DNA of 64,000 nt from Streptomyces sp. NBC_01669 (GCF_026339735.1 NZ_JAPEQG010000001.1:6453501-6517500); one strand, 5' to 3'; shown: positions 18,669-27,782, numbered from the stretch's first letter. The notes: generated by a model from the letters alone, not told the origin. Numbers and translations are program-made.

Positions 18669-19883
18669 ATGCCACTGGCTCTTCTCGCGCTCGCCATCAG
18701 CGCATTTGGCATCGGAACCGCCGAGTTCGTGATGATGGGCCTGCTGCCCGATGTCGCGGACGACCTGGGTACGTCGGTACCCACCGCCGGCTATCTCGTG
18801 TCCGCGTACGCGATCGGGGTCGTCCTCGGCGCCCCGCTGCTCACCGCCGTCGGCTCCCGGGTCCCGCGCAAGCGGATGCTCCTGCTGCTCATGGCCCTGT
18901 TCACCGTCGGCAACCTCGCTTCCGCGCTCGCCCCCGGTTTCGGCTGGTTGCTCGCGGGCCGGTTCCTCGCCGGGCTGCCGCACGGAGCGTTCTTCGGCGT
19001 CGGCGCAGTCGTCGCCGCGCGCCTGGTCGCTGAGGGGCGGCAGGCGCGGGCGGTGGCGACGATGTTCCTCGGCCTCACGGTCGCCAACATCGTCGGCGTA
19101 CCCGCGGCCACGCTCCTCGGCCAGCACCTCGGCTGGCGCGCGACGTTCCTGGTCGTCGCCGCGATCGGACTGTGCTCGATGGCCGCGCTCGCCCGGCTCG
19201 TCCCGCGGGCGCCGGCCGACGCGCACCAGGGTCTCGGCCGCGAACTCCGCGCCCTCGGCAACCGGCAGGTGCTGCTCGGCCTGCTCACCGCCGTCTTCGG
19301 CTTCGCCGGTGTCTTCGCCGTCTACTCGTACCTGTCGGCGATGACGACCGAGGTGATGGGCTTCGGAGAATCCTCGGTGACACCGGTCCTGGCGCTGTTC
19401 GGCATCGGCATGACCCTGGGCGCCCTCGCGGCGGGACCGCTCACGGACCGGGCGCTGCGCCCCACCCTGTACGGCTCGCTGAGCGCGCTCGCGGTGGTCC
19501 TGGTCGTCTTCCCGTTCGCCGTGCACGTGAAGTGGGCGGCACTGGTCATGGTCGTCCTGCTCGGCGGGATCGGCTTCATGACCACGACGCCGCTGCAGAT
19601 GCTCGTCATGAACAAGGCCAAGGACGCCCCGACGCTGGCGTCCGCCTCCAACCACTCGGCCTTCAACCTCGCCAACGCGGGCGGTGCCTGGCTGGGCGGG
19701 GCCGCGATCGCGGCGGGCTGGGGCTGGACGTCCCCGGCACTGGTGGGCGCGGGGCTGACCGTGGCGGGTCTGGCGGTGGCGGCGACGGCGGGGGTGCTGG
19801 ACCGTGGGAGGCCGGGTGAGTCCCGGGTGGTGGCGGGCACGGGGGCGTCCACGACGCCGAAGTCCCACGCGGACGTGTGCTGA
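18669..19883 (+). CDS. MFS transporter, DHA1 (AraJ/Cmx chloramphenicol-resistance-like)
   Basis: A 404-residue, 12-helix exporter. The start MPLALLALAISAFGIGTAEFVMMGLLPDVA is characteristic of the AraJ/Cmx group, which includes Streptomyces chloramphenicol exporters. Motif A is APLLTAVGSRVPRKRM, and motif C is near MFLGLTVANIVGVPAATLLGQ. ATG 18669 follows a GGAAAGG sequence. The long 230-bp leader with an inverted repeat hints at regulated expression. Which drug is exported cannot be read from the sequence. It ends at a strong hairpin shared with nadE. Confidence 0.85.
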   Translation: MPLALLALAISAFGIGTAEFVMMGLLPDVADDLGTSVPTAGYLVSAYAIGVVLGAPLLTAVGSRVPRKRMLLLLMALFTVGNLASALAPGFGWLLAGRFLAGLPHGAFFGVGAVVAARLVAEGRQARAVATMFLGLTVANIVGVPAATLLGQHLGWRATFLVVAAIGLCSMAALARLVPRAPADAHQGLGRELRALGNRQVLLGLLTAVFGFAGVFAVYSYLSAMTTEVMGFGESSVTPVLALFGIGMTLGALAAGPLTDRALRPTLYGSLSALAVVLVVFPFAVHVKWAALVMVVLLGGIGFMTTTPLQMLVMNKAKDAPTLASASNHSAFNLANAGGAWLGGAAIAAGWGWTSPALVGAGLTVAGLAVAATAGVLDRGRPGESRVVAGTGASTTPKSHADVC

Positions 19884-20031
19884 ACAGTGCCGCGCGCCGG
19901 GGGGCGCTCCTCCCCAAGCGCCGGACGGGGGCGATCCCGCCGGGCCCGATCCCAAGTCCCTGCGCCGCCGGCCATGACGACGGCGGCCGGGCACATCGGG
20001 TCCGCCCGGCGGTTGAGGACGGAACGGCTGC

Positions 20032-20068
20032 CGGGGCGGGCCGGCTCCCATCGGGCCGGCCCGCCCCG
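20032..20068. terminator. Bidirectional terminator between MFS and nadE
   Basis: CGGGGCGGGCCGGC (20032-20045) pairs perfectly with GCCGGCCCGCCCCG (20055-20068) across a 9-nt loop. The two flanking genes converge on it. Confidence 0.75.
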
Positions 20069-20073
20069 TCGCG

Positions 20074-21828
20074 TCACACCGACTCGCGCCACCGATTGGT
20101 GATGGGCAGCCGCCGGTCCTTCCCGAACCCCTTGGCCGAGATCTTCGTCCCCGGCGGGTACTGCCGCCGCTTGTACTCGGCGGTGTCCACCATCCGCAGC
20201 GTCCTCGTCACCAGCGTCTCGTCGAACCCGGCCGCCACGATCGACTCCAGCCCCAGGTCCCGGTCGACGTACAGCTCCAGGATCCGGTCCAGCACGTCGT
20301 AGTCCGGCAGCGAGTCCGTGTCGACCTGGTCGGGCCGCAGCTCGGCGCTGGGCGGCTTGGTGATGGACGCCTCCGGGATCGGCGGCGTCTGGCCGCGTTC
20401 CTCCGCAGCCCGGTTGCGCCACTTCGCCAACCGGAAGATCGACGTCTTGTAGACGTCCTTGATCGGCCCGTACGCGCCGACGGAGTCCCCGTACAGCGTC
20501 GAGTAGCCGACCGCCAGCTCCGACTTGTTGCCCGGCGCGAGGACGATCTGGCCCTCCTGGTTGGAGACGGCCATCAGCATCGTGCCGCGCAGTCGCGACT
20601 GGAGGTTCTCCTCGGCGAGACCGGTGAGGCCCAGCGCCTCCATGTACGCGTCGAACATCGGCTCGATCGGTACGGTGCGGAAGTTCAGTCCGGTGCGCCG
20701 CGCCAGCTCCGCCGCGTCGCCCTTGGAGTGGTCCGAGGAGTACTTCGACGGCATCGAGATGCCGTACACGTTCTGCGCGCCCAGCGCATCGCACGCGATG
20801 GCCGCGACGAGTGCCGAGTCGATCCCGCCGGAGAGCCCGATCAGCACACTGCTGAAACCGTTCTTCGCGGCGTACGCACGCAGACCCACGACCAGCGCCG
20901 AGTACAGCTCCTCGTCGTCGTCGAGCCGCTCGGCGTAGCCGCCGGTCAGCTCCGCCTCGTACGCAGGGACAGGCTTGTCGGAGAGGACCACATGGTCGAT
21001 CCGCAGTCCGTCGTTCACCACCCCGGACGGCGCCTCGGGCGCCGCGGCGGGCAGGTCCAGATCGAGGACGACGCAGCCCTCGGCGAACTGCGGGGCACGG
21101 GCGATCACGTCGCCGTCCCTGTCGACGACGATCGAGTCGCCGTCGAAGACCAGCTCGTCCTGCCCGCCGATCATCGCCAGATAAGCGGTGGTGCAGCCGG
21201 CCTCCTGGGCCCGCTTGCGGACCAGTTCCAGCCGGGTGTCGTCCTTGTCCCGCTCGTACGGCGAGGCATTGATCGACAGCAGCAGCCCGGCCCCGGCGGC
21301 GCGCGCGGCCGGCACCCGGCCGCCGTCCTGCCAGAGGTCCTCGCAGATCGCGAGCGCCACATCGACACCATGGACCCGCACGACGGGCATCGAATCGCCC
21401 GGCACGAAGTACCGGAACTCGTCGAAGACCCCGTAGTTGGGCAGGTGGTGCTTGGCGAAGGACAGCGCGACCCGCCCGCGGTGCAGCACCGCGGCGGCGT
21501 TCTGCGGAGAACCGGCAGGCTGGCCGTAGCGCGGCTGGGCCGTCTCGGAACGGTCGAGATAACCGACGACGACCGGCAGCTCCCCGAAGCCCTCCGCGTC
21601 GAGGCGGGCGGCGAGCGCACGCAGCGCGTTCCGCGACGCCTCGACGAAGGACGACCTCAGGGCCAGGTCCTCGACGGGGTATCCGGTCAGCACCATCTCG
21701 GGGAACGCCACCAGGTGGGCGCCCTGTTCGGCGGAGTGCCGGGTCCAGTGGATGATCGCCTCGGCGTTGCCGGCGAGGTCACCGACGGTCGAGTCGATCT
21801 GATTCAGTGCGAGGCGTAGTTGAGGCAC
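20074..21828 (-). CDS. nadE: Glutamine-dependent NAD+ synthase
   Basis: Last step of NAD+ synthesis: amidation of deamido-NAD using glutamine and ATP. The 584-residue protein is the two-domain form. The N-terminal nitrilase-type glutaminase has its triad at Glu44 (AFPEMVLTGYP), Lys126 (FAKHHLPNYGVFDE) and Cys162 (ALAICEDLW). The C-terminal synthetase has the ATP pyrophosphatase loop GLSGGIDSAL at 331-340, followed by MPSKYSSDHSKGDA. Length and order match actinobacterial NadE. GTG 21828 is preceded by a GAGGCGC sequence. The gene is alone on its transcript, with hairpins on both sides. Confidence 0.95.
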   Translation of the reverse strand: MPQLRLALNQIDSTVGDLAGNAEAIIHWTRHSAEQGAHLVAFPEMVLTGYPVEDLALRSSFVEASRNALRALAARLDAEGFGELPVVVGYLDRSETAQPRYGQPAGSPQNAAAVLHRGRVALSFAKHHLPNYGVFDEFRYFVPGDSMPVVRVHGVDVALAICEDLWQDGGRVPAARAAGAGLLLSINASPYERDKDDTRLELVRKRAQEAGCTTAYLAMIGGQDELVFDGDSIVVDRDGDVIARAPQFAEGCVVLDLDLPAAAPEAPSGVVNDGLRIDHVVLSDKPVPAYEAELTGGYAERLDDDEELYSALVVGLRAYAAKNGFSSVLIGLSGGIDSALVAAIACDALGAQNVYGISMPSKYSSDHSKGDAAELARRTGLNFRTVPIEPMFDAYMEALGLTGLAEENLQSRLRGTMLMAVSNQEGQIVLAPGNKSELAVGYSTLYGDSVGAYGPIKDVYKTSIFRLAKWRNRAAEERGQTPPIPEASITKPPSAELRPDQVDTDSLPDYDVLDRILELYVDRDLGLESIVAAGFDETLVTRTLRMVDTAEYKRRQYPPGTKISAKGFGKDRRLPITNRWRESV

Positions 21829-21865
21829 GCGCCTCAGTGTAATCGTCTTTCTGACGCGATGTCCT

Positions 21866-21918
21866 GGCGGGCCGCACTTCCGCTGCCGCGGCCGACGCAG
21901 CCCTTGCCGCGGCCCGCC
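21866..21918. terminator. Hairpin after the multicopper oxidase gene
   Basis: GGCGGGCCGC (21866-21875) and GCGGCCCGCC (21909-21918) are perfect inverted repeats around a GC-rich loop. It separates the multicopper oxidase gene from nadE, both on the minus strand. Confidence 0.45.
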
Positions 21919-21927
21919 GGCACCGGG

Positions 21928-23562
21928 TCAGCGGCGGTAGCCGAGGACCGTCATCATGTTCATGTTCGAGTGGTAGACGTTGTGGCAGTGGAGCATCCAC
22001 AGTCCCGGGTTGTCCGCGTCGAACTCCACGGCCACCGACCTGTTGGGCAGGACGATCGCGGTGTCCTTGCGCGCCCCGGGAGCCCTGTCCAGCACCGAGC
22101 GCGGTCCCGCACGTCCCGCGAGGGCGAACGTGTGCCCGTGCAGATGGATCGGGTGCCACATCTCCGTGATGTTGTAGAACTCCAGCCGGACCCGCTCGCC
22201 CGCCTTGACCGGATGGCGCCAAGCGGGGTCGTACTTCCTGTGGTCGAAGGCCCAGTCGAACGCCCTCATGCTGCCGGTCATCTTGATCCGGATCGTCCGG
22301 TCGGGCCTGCGGGCAGCCAGCGCCACGGACTTGTCCGCCTGCAGCTCGAAGGCTGACACCAGCTGCCCGGTCAGCTCCTTGGGCCGCACGGAGGCGGTCG
22401 GCGCCGCGCCGCCGCCGGTACGGAGCAGGGCCAGCGCCGACGCCTTCTTGCCCTCGGCGACCGCCGTCAGCGGGAACACCCCGTCCCGGGCGGTGACCAG
22501 CACGTCGTACCGCTCGCCCATGCCCAGCAGCAGCGTGTCCGTCGTGGTGTGCCGGACCGGGAAGCCGTCCGCGTGGGTGATGGTCATCCGGTGGCCGCCG
22601 AGCGCGACGCGGAAGGGGGTGTCGCCGCCCCCGTTGATGATGCGCACCCGGATCCGGTCGCCGGGCTTCGCGGTGAACGTGGTCGGGTCCTTCGGGATGC
22701 GGCCGTTGATCAGGTAGTACGGGTAGTCGACATCGCCCGCGTCACCGCCGAGCAGTTCGCTCGGGGCGCCCCCCAGCACCCGCGAGGGTCCGGACCCGGA
22801 CCCGGAACGGGGCTTGTCATCGGCCCCGGAAGACCCGTGATCCATGCCACCCATGCCGTGGCTGAGCTCGGCGAGCACCGCCTCCGGAGAGGAACCCTCC
22901 ACTCCGTCGACCCAGTCGTCGAGGACGACGACCCACTCCTTGTCGTACGACAGGGGCTCCTTCGGGTCGTCGATGATCAGTGGTGCGTACAGACCGCGGT
23001 CCTGCTGGACGCCCTGGTGCGGATGGAACCAGTACGTCCCCGACTGCGGCACCGCGAAGCGGTACGTGAACTCCGCGCCCGGTTTGATGGCCGGCTGGGT
23101 CAGCTGGGGAACACCATCCATGTCGTTGCGCACATGGAGGCCGTGCCAGTGCAGGGTGGTCGACGTCGGCAGGTGGTTGGCGAGGGTGACTGCCAGGGTG
23201 TCGCCCGCGGTGATCCGGATTTCCTTGCCGGGCAGCCGGTCCCCGAAGGCCCAGGAGCTGACGGTGAGCCCGCCGCCCAGATCGAGGCGGGTCGGGGTGG
23301 CGGTGAGGTTGAGCTTCCGTACAGGGCCGGAGCCTCGCTTCGCCTCGACCGCCGCGATCTCCGCGTCGCCGGGGGAGACGTACTCTCCGCGGCTCCCCGA
23401 CGCGGGCGACGGGCTGTGGCCCATGGCGTCGTGATGCGTGGGGCCGGGGTTCGCGGCGTGCCGTTCCGGGGCCGTACCACTGGAGCAGGCGGCCAGAACT
23501 CCCGTGCCGGCCACGGCGATTCCGGCGCCGAGCACGGCGCGTCGAGTGGGTTGAGTGGGCAT
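21928..23562 (-). CDS. Secreted multicopper oxidase (Tat/lipoprotein signal)
   Basis: Extracytoplasmic copper oxidase of 544 residues. The N-terminus has a twin-arginine motif (TRRAVLG) and ends in a lipobox-like LAAC with Cys26, so it may be a Tat-exported lipoprotein. All four copper-ligand clusters are visible: HWHGLH (138-143), WFHPHQG (178-184), HPIHLHGH (470-477) and HCHNVYHSN (from 525). The last contains the His-Cys-His of the trinuclear site and the type 1 copper ligand. A His/Met-rich insert (LSHGMGGMDHGSS) could bind extra copper. Such enzymes oxidise Cu(I), phenols or metals. ATG 23562 has AGAGGTG upstream. The neighbouring DUF6153 and DUF305 genes fit copper handling. Confidence 0.92.
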   Translation of the reverse strand: MPTQPTRRAVLGAGIAVAGTGVLAACSSGTAPERHAANPGPTHHDAMGHSPSPASGSRGEYVSPGDAEIAAVEAKRGSGPVRKLNLTATPTRLDLGGGLTVSSWAFGDRLPGKEIRITAGDTLAVTLANHLPTSTTLHWHGLHVRNDMDGVPQLTQPAIKPGAEFTYRFAVPQSGTYWFHPHQGVQQDRGLYAPLIIDDPKEPLSYDKEWVVVLDDWVDGVEGSSPEAVLAELSHGMGGMDHGSSGADDKPRSGSGSGPSRVLGGAPSELLGGDAGDVDYPYYLINGRIPKDPTTFTAKPGDRIRVRIINGGGDTPFRVALGGHRMTITHADGFPVRHTTTDTLLLGMGERYDVLVTARDGVFPLTAVAEGKKASALALLRTGGGAAPTASVRPKELTGQLVSAFELQADKSVALAARRPDRTIRIKMTGSMRAFDWAFDHRKYDPAWRHPVKAGERVRLEFYNITEMWHPIHLHGHTFALAGRAGPRSVLDRAPGARKDTAIVLPNRSVAVEFDADNPGLWMLHCHNVYHSNMNMMTVLGYRR

Positions 23563-23623
23563 GGCTGGAACACCTCTGATGCTGTCGGTGCGGGCTGGAG
23601 GAGGGGTGCGGAGCGGCCCGCTC

Positions 23624-24049
23624 CTATATCCGAAGCACCGACAACCGGGCGGGAGCCGTCGTCGCGGGCGGGGGGCCGGACCGCAGCGCACGCGACAACA
23701 GCGCTCCCGCGGCAACGAGGAGATGCTCCGTGGTCCGGAGCGCCATCAGCCGGCCGGCGAGCAGGGCGAGACCCCAGGCGCCCAGCACGGCGAGACAGAC
23801 CGCCATCGGGTCCGTGCCGTCGCCCATCGGCGTCGGCGGGACGGAGGAGTGCTCCGCCGAGGACTCCCTCGTGGCGCTCGCCGGGTGTACCCCCTGAGTT
23901 TCCTGGTCCCGCAGGTGGTCCATCGTCACCACGGCCTCATGGCCGCCGTGTTCCGCCGGATACCCGACGGTGTGCATGGTGAAGACCCCGAACAGCAGCG
24001 CGGTAAACAGCAACAGCTGTCCGTACATCGCACTACATTTCGGGCTCAT
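23624..24049 (-). CDS. DUF6153-like membrane protein
   Basis: A 141-residue protein with a first hydrophobic helix after MSPKCSAMYGQLLLFTALL. A histidine-containing external segment follows (YPAEHGGHEAVVTMDHL), then a second helix around MAVCLAVLGAWGLALLAGRL. It resembles the Streptomyces family I know as DUF6153, which is often found beside copper genes. ATG 24049 is chosen; ATG 24028 is possible. It lies 61 bp upstream of the multicopper oxidase on the same strand and may be co-transcribed. The function is unknown. Confidence 0.65.
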   Translation of the reverse strand: MSPKCSAMYGQLLLFTALLFGVFTMHTVGYPAEHGGHEAVVTMDHLRDQETQGVHPASATRESSAEHSSVPPTPMGDGTDPMAVCLAVLGAWGLALLAGRLMALRTTEHLLVAAGALLSRALRSGPPPATTAPARLSVLRI

Positions 24050-24086
24050 GTCAGGCACCCTACCCCCGCCGGGTATACCTCGCACC

Positions 24087-24125
24087 CGGGCCCGGCACCC
24101 CCCGTTGTCATGGGTGCCGGGCCCG
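24087..24125. terminator. Terminator after the CBS-domain gene
   Basis: CGGGCCCGGCACCC (24087-24100) pairs perfectly with GGGTGCCGGGCCCG (24112-24125) over an 11-nt loop. It separates the CBS gene from the DUF6153 gene. Confidence 0.7.
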
Positions 24126-24149
24126 CGGTGGTGCGCTGTCGAAGGCCGG

Positions 24150-24575
24150 TCAGACGCGGGCGTAGACCTTCTCCGCCCAGCCCGCGATCTGGTCCTCGGA
24201 GAGGTGCTGGGCGAGGTCGGCCTCACTGATCATGCCGATCAGCATCTTGTTCTCGACCACCGGGAGCCGGCGGATCCGGTGGTTCTGCATCTCCTCCAGA
24301 ACCTCGTTCACCTCTGCGTTCGCATCGATCCAGCGCGGTGTTCCCTGGGCGAGCTCACCCGCGGTCACCTTCGACGGATCGTGGCCCATCGCCACACAGC
24401 CGACCACGATGTCGCGGTCCGTGAGGATGCCGACCATCCGGTCCTGCTCGCCGTTGGCCGAGATCGGCAGTGCGCCGACGTTGTGTTCGCGCATCATCTG
24501 GGCGGCGCGGTCGAGCGTCTCGTGCGCGGGGATCCACTGGGCCCCGGCGTGCATGATGTCCTTGGCGGTGGTCAT
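24150..24575 (-). CDS. CBS-domain protein
   Basis: A 141-residue protein made of two CBS motifs and nothing else (about residues 5-60 and 75-132). The first contains GALPISANGEQDRMVGILTDRDIVVG and the second RRLPVVENKMLIGMISEADLA. Stand-alone CBS pairs bind adenine nucleotides, S-adenosylmethionine or NADH and regulate partner proteins. Streptomyces has many such copies, often tied to redox or hypoxia responses. A perfect AGGAGG precedes ATG 24575. It is bounded on both sides by hairpins, so it is probably monocistronic. The partner is unknown. Confidence 0.93.
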   Translation of the reverse strand: MTTAKDIMHAGAQWIPAHETLDRAAQMMREHNVGALPISANGEQDRMVGILTDRDIVVGCVAMGHDPSKVTAGELAQGTPRWIDANAEVNEVLEEMQNHRIRRLPVVENKMLIGMISEADLAQHLSEDQIAGWAEKVYARV

Positions 24576-24613
24576 GAGGGATTCCTCCTGGTGTCGATGG
24601 GCACTGCGGTCCG

Positions 24614-24651
24614 ACCCCGAGCGAACCCATCGTCATGGGCCCGTTCGGGGT
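24614..24651. terminator. Imperfect hairpin after the DUF305 gene
   Basis: ACCCCGAGCGAACCCAT (24614-24630) pairs at 14 of 17 positions with 24635-24651 around CGTC. It lies downstream of the DUF3105-DUF305 operon. Confidence 0.5.
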
Positions 24652-24710
24652 GCGCGACCGCTATCACCCATTCGGGTGCATTCATACCGCTTCAGGAACG
24701 GCGGAATGCC

Positions 24711-25472
24711 TCAGGACCTGGGCTTCGCCCCGCGCGCCGCCAGCATCTTCGCCATCGCGTCCAGCTCGGACCGCTGGGCCTCGACCATGCCCTGGGCGAG
24801 GCGCTTCTCCGCCTTCACCGTGCAGAGCCCGGCGCACCCGCGCGCCATGGCGACGCCGCCCTTGTGGTGGTCGGTCATCAGCTGCAGGAACAGGATCTCG
24901 GCCTGCTTGCCGCTCGCCTTCCTGAGCCGGTCGAGTTCGGTCCGGGTGGCCATGCCGGGCATGAGGGCGCCGTCATGAGCGGTGAAGGCGCCGTCCGACC
25001 CGCCCGCGTTCCCCATGCCGTCCATGCCCTCCATGCCCTCCATGTCGTCCATGTCGTCCGTGCCGTGATCACCGTGCGTGCCGTGTCCACCGTGGGTCGT
25101 CATCCACGCCATCGGCTCCTGCCCGGCGGCCACCTTCGGCAGCTCCCACAGATCCAGCCAGCCGAGCAGCATGCCCCGCTGATTGGCCTGGGTATTGGCG
25201 ATGTCGTACGCGAAACGGCGTACTTCCTCGTCCTGCGTGCGGTCACGCACGATGAAGGACATCTCCACGGCCTGCTGATGGTGGACCGCCATGTCGCGGG
25301 CGAACCCGGCGTCCGCCGAGTCCGGGCCGGGCACCCGGACGGCCGCGGGGGCCTCTCCGGGCTGCTTCCCGTCCGCTGTGTCGTCCCGCGCCGAGGCGAC
25401 CGTCGCCACCCCCGCGAGGAGCAGCGCGAGGGCGACGGCGGAACCGGCCACCCACTGTTTCGTACCGGTCAC
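24711..25472 (-). CDS. DUF305 family exported protein
   Basis: A 253-residue protein with an N-terminal signal-anchor helix. Both DUF305 signatures are clear: DAGFARDMAVHHQQAVEMSF and FLQLMTDHHKGGVAMARG, whose HH pairs are probable metal ligands. Between them is a Met/Asp/Gly-rich run (positions about 24995-25060) with repeated DDM/EGM units, the kind of tract that binds Cu(I). The start is taken as GTG 25472, which overlaps the stop of the DUF3105 gene by four bases (GTGA); ATG 25496 is in frame. Coupling to DUF3105 is common in actinomycetes. A periplasmic metal role is inferred. Confidence 0.85.
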   Translation of the reverse strand: MTGTKQWVAGSAVALALLLAGVATVASARDDTADGKQPGEAPAAVRVPGPDSADAGFARDMAVHHQQAVEMSFIVRDRTQDEEVRRFAYDIANTQANQRGMLLGWLDLWELPKVAAGQEPMAWMTTHGGHGTHGDHGTDDMDDMEGMEGMDGMGNAGGSDGAFTAHDGALMPGMATRTELDRLRKASGKQAEILFLQLMTDHHKGGVAMARGCAGLCTVKAEKRLAQGMVEAQRSELDAMAKMLAARGAKPRS

Positions 25473-26146
25473 TGAGACCCCAGCCCGCCCGTGCACGCCG
25501 CACCCGGCTCCGGGGTCTGTTCCCCCTGCACGAACTTGGCGAAGAACCGGCCGACCCGCGGGTCATCGGCGCTGTCCACGGTGACCTGCTTGCCCCAGGC
25601 ACTCAGCATGATCGTGCCGGCCTGGTCCTTGTACGGGCTCATCAGCGAGTACGGCGTCTTCCCGACCAGGGCCGCGAGCTCGGCCACGTCGGCGGCCGAC
25701 GCCTTGTCCGTGTACGTCACCCACACCGACCCGTGCTCCAGCGAGTGCACGGCGTTCATGTCGGGGATCGCCTTTTTGTATACCTCGCCGTCGCAATTCA
25801 TCCAGACGGGGCTGTGGTCACCGCCGACCGGAGGCTTCATCGGGTACGTGACCGTCTCGGTGACGTGGTTGCGGGTCAGCTTCTTCGCGTCCCACGTCTT
25901 CAGCCCCTCGATCGGCTCGGCCGCCAGCACCTTCTTCTCCGCCGCGGAAGCCGTCGCTTCATCGGCCGCGACGGCGTCCCTCTTGTCCGCAGCCTCGGAC
26001 CTGTCCAGCAGCGCGTAGGAACCGAAAGCGACCAGACCAGCGACGACAAGGGCGCTCAGCCCTATGGCGAGGGCACGGTTGCGACGGTCGCGTACACGGT
26101 CGGCGTTGCGCATCTGCTCTATGCGGGTCCTGCGGTCGAAGCTCAT
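25469..26146 (-). CDS. DUF3105 family membrane-anchored protein
   Basis: A 225-residue protein with a short basic cytoplasmic start, one transmembrane helix (about residues 30-50) and an external DUF3105 domain. Conserved pieces are YPMKPPVGGDHSPVWMNCDG, NAVHSLEHGSVWVTY and LMSPYKDQAGTIMLSAWGKQ. The cysteines, together with the HSLEH histidines, could bind a metal or redox cofactor, but the family has no settled function. ATG 26146 follows GAAGGAC. It is the first gene of a two-gene operon with DUF305 and is divergent from glnA2. Confidence 0.85.
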   Translation of the reverse strand: MSFDRRTRIEQMRNADRVRDRRNRALAIGLSALVVAGLVAFGSYALLDRSEAADKRDAVAADEATASAAEKKVLAAEPIEGLKTWDAKKLTRNHVTETVTYPMKPPVGGDHSPVWMNCDGEVYKKAIPDMNAVHSLEHGSVWVTYTDKASAADVAELAALVGKTPYSLMSPYKDQAGTIMLSAWGKQVTVDSADDPRVGRFFAKFVQGEQTPEPGAACTGGLGSQ

Positions 26147-26420
26147 GTCGTCTGGTCCTTCGGTCCTTCTGCGAACGGGCGGGGAGGGACAGGAACGGGT
26201 CGGGAAACCGGCGTGCTCGGGGCAGTTGCGACGCCGCTCCGCCCCCGGGACCTCTCCTTCGGAGGCCCCGCACGCCATGGCCGCCGATCGTAGTGGGTGG
26301 CCGAGTGCTCCATCTCACGTCGAGTGCGTAATCTGGGTGAAATCCCGGGTCGTGATACTGGAGTCTCTCCCCTATCCCGGGCGGTGGTGCACAGACCGTC
26401 TGAACTGCAAGGATGTGGCT

Positions 26421-27782
26421 ATGGACAAGCAGCAGGAATTCGTCCTCAGGACACTTGAGGAGCGCGACATCCGCTTCGTGCGCCTGTGGTTCACCGATGT
26501 GCTCGGGTATCTCAAGTCCGTTGCCGTGGCCCCTGCCGAGCTGGAACAGGCGTTTGACGAGGGAATCGGCTTCGACGGTTCGGCCATCGAGGGCTTCGCC
26601 CGGGTGTACGAGTCCGACATGATCGCCAAGCCGGATCCGGGCACCTTCCAGATCCTGCCCTGGCGTGCGGAGGCCCCCGGCACCGCGCGGATGTTCTGCG
26701 ACATCCTGATGCCCGACGGTTCGCCGTCCTTCGCCGACCCGCGCTATGTGCTCAAGCGCATCCTCGCCAGGACCTCCGACCTGGGTTTCACCTTCTACAC
26801 CCACCCGGAGATCGAGTTCTTCCTGCTGAAGGACAAGCCGGTCGACGGCAGCCGCCCGACCCCAGCCGACAGCTCCGGCTACTTCGACCACACCCCGCAG
26901 AACGTCGGCATGGACTTCCGCCGCCAGGCGATCACCATGCTCGAATCCATGGGCATCTCCGTCGAGTTCAGCCACCACGAGGGCGCCCCCGGCCAGCAGG
27001 AGATCGACCTGCGGTATGCGGACGCGCTCTCGACCGCCGACAACATCATGACCTTCCGTCTCGTGATGAAGCAGGTGGCGCTGGAGCAGGGCGTCCAGGC
27101 GACGTTCATGCCGAAGCCGTTCTCGGAGCACCCCGGCTCCGGCATGCACACCCACCTCTCCCTCTTCGAGGGCGACCGCAACGCGTTCTACGAGTCGGGC
27201 GCCGAGTACCAGCTCTCCAAGGTCGGCCGCTCGTTCATCGCAGGCCTGCTCAAGCACGCCGCGGAGATCTCCGCTGTGACGAACCAGTGGGTCAACTCGT
27301 ACAAGCGCATCTGGGGCGGCTCCTCCCGCGCCGCGGGCGCCGGTGGCGAAGCCCCCTCGTACATCTGCTGGGGCCACAACAACCGCTCCGCGCTGATCCG
27401 CGTCCCGATGTACAAGCCCGGCAAGACCGGTTCGGCCCGCGTCGAGGTCCGCTCCATCGACTCCGGTGCCAACCCCTATCTGACGTACGCGGTGCTGCTC
27501 GCCGCGGGCCTCAAGGGCATCGAGGAGGGGTACGAACTTCCGGCGGGCGCCGACGACGACGTGTGGGCGCTGTCCGACGCCGAGCGACGCGCGATGGGCA
27601 TCGAGCCGCTGCCGCAGAACCTGGGCGAGGCGATCTCGCTGATGGAGAAGAGCGAACTGGTCGCCGAGACGCTCGGCGAGCACGTCTTCGACTTCTTCCT
27701 GCGCAACAAGAAGCAGGAGTGGGAGGAGTACCGCAGCGAGGTCACGGCCTTCGAGCTGAAGGCACTGCTGCCGGTGCTGTAA
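26421..27782 (+). CDS. glnA2: Glutamine synthetase-like gamma-glutamylpolyamine synthetase GlnA2
   Basis: A 453-residue member of the glutamine synthetase superfamily. FDGSAIEGFARVYESDM (residues 51-67), HPEIEFFLL, a GSGMHTHLSL segment and GHNNRSALIRVP carry the metal, ATP and glutamate sites. Sequence and synteny match S. coelicolor SCO2241 (GlnA2), which published work describes as a gamma-glutamylpolyamine synthetase in polyamine catabolism rather than an ammonium-assimilating enzyme. The NLYDLP loop with the adenylylated tyrosine of GlnA-type enzymes is missing; GYELPAGADDDVW takes its place. GlnE, encoded 4.6 kb away, is therefore unlikely to modify it. AAGGA precedes ATG 26421. Confidence 0.9.
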   Translation: MDKQQEFVLRTLEERDIRFVRLWFTDVLGYLKSVAVAPAELEQAFDEGIGFDGSAIEGFARVYESDMIAKPDPGTFQILPWRAEAPGTARMFCDILMPDGSPSFADPRYVLKRILARTSDLGFTFYTHPEIEFFLLKDKPVDGSRPTPADSSGYFDHTPQNVGMDFRRQAITMLESMGISVEFSHHEGAPGQQEIDLRYADALSTADNIMTFRLVMKQVALEQGVQATFMPKPFSEHPGSGMHTHLSLFEGDRNAFYESGAEYQLSKVGRSFIAGLLKHAAEISAVTNQWVNSYKRIWGGSSRAAGAGGEAPSYICWGHNNRSALIRVPMYKPGKTGSARVEVRSIDSGANPYLTYAVLLAAGLKGIEEGYELPAGADDDVWALSDAERRAMGIEPLPQNLGEAISLMEKSELVAETLGEHVFDFFLRNKKQEWEEYRSEVTAFELKALLPVL

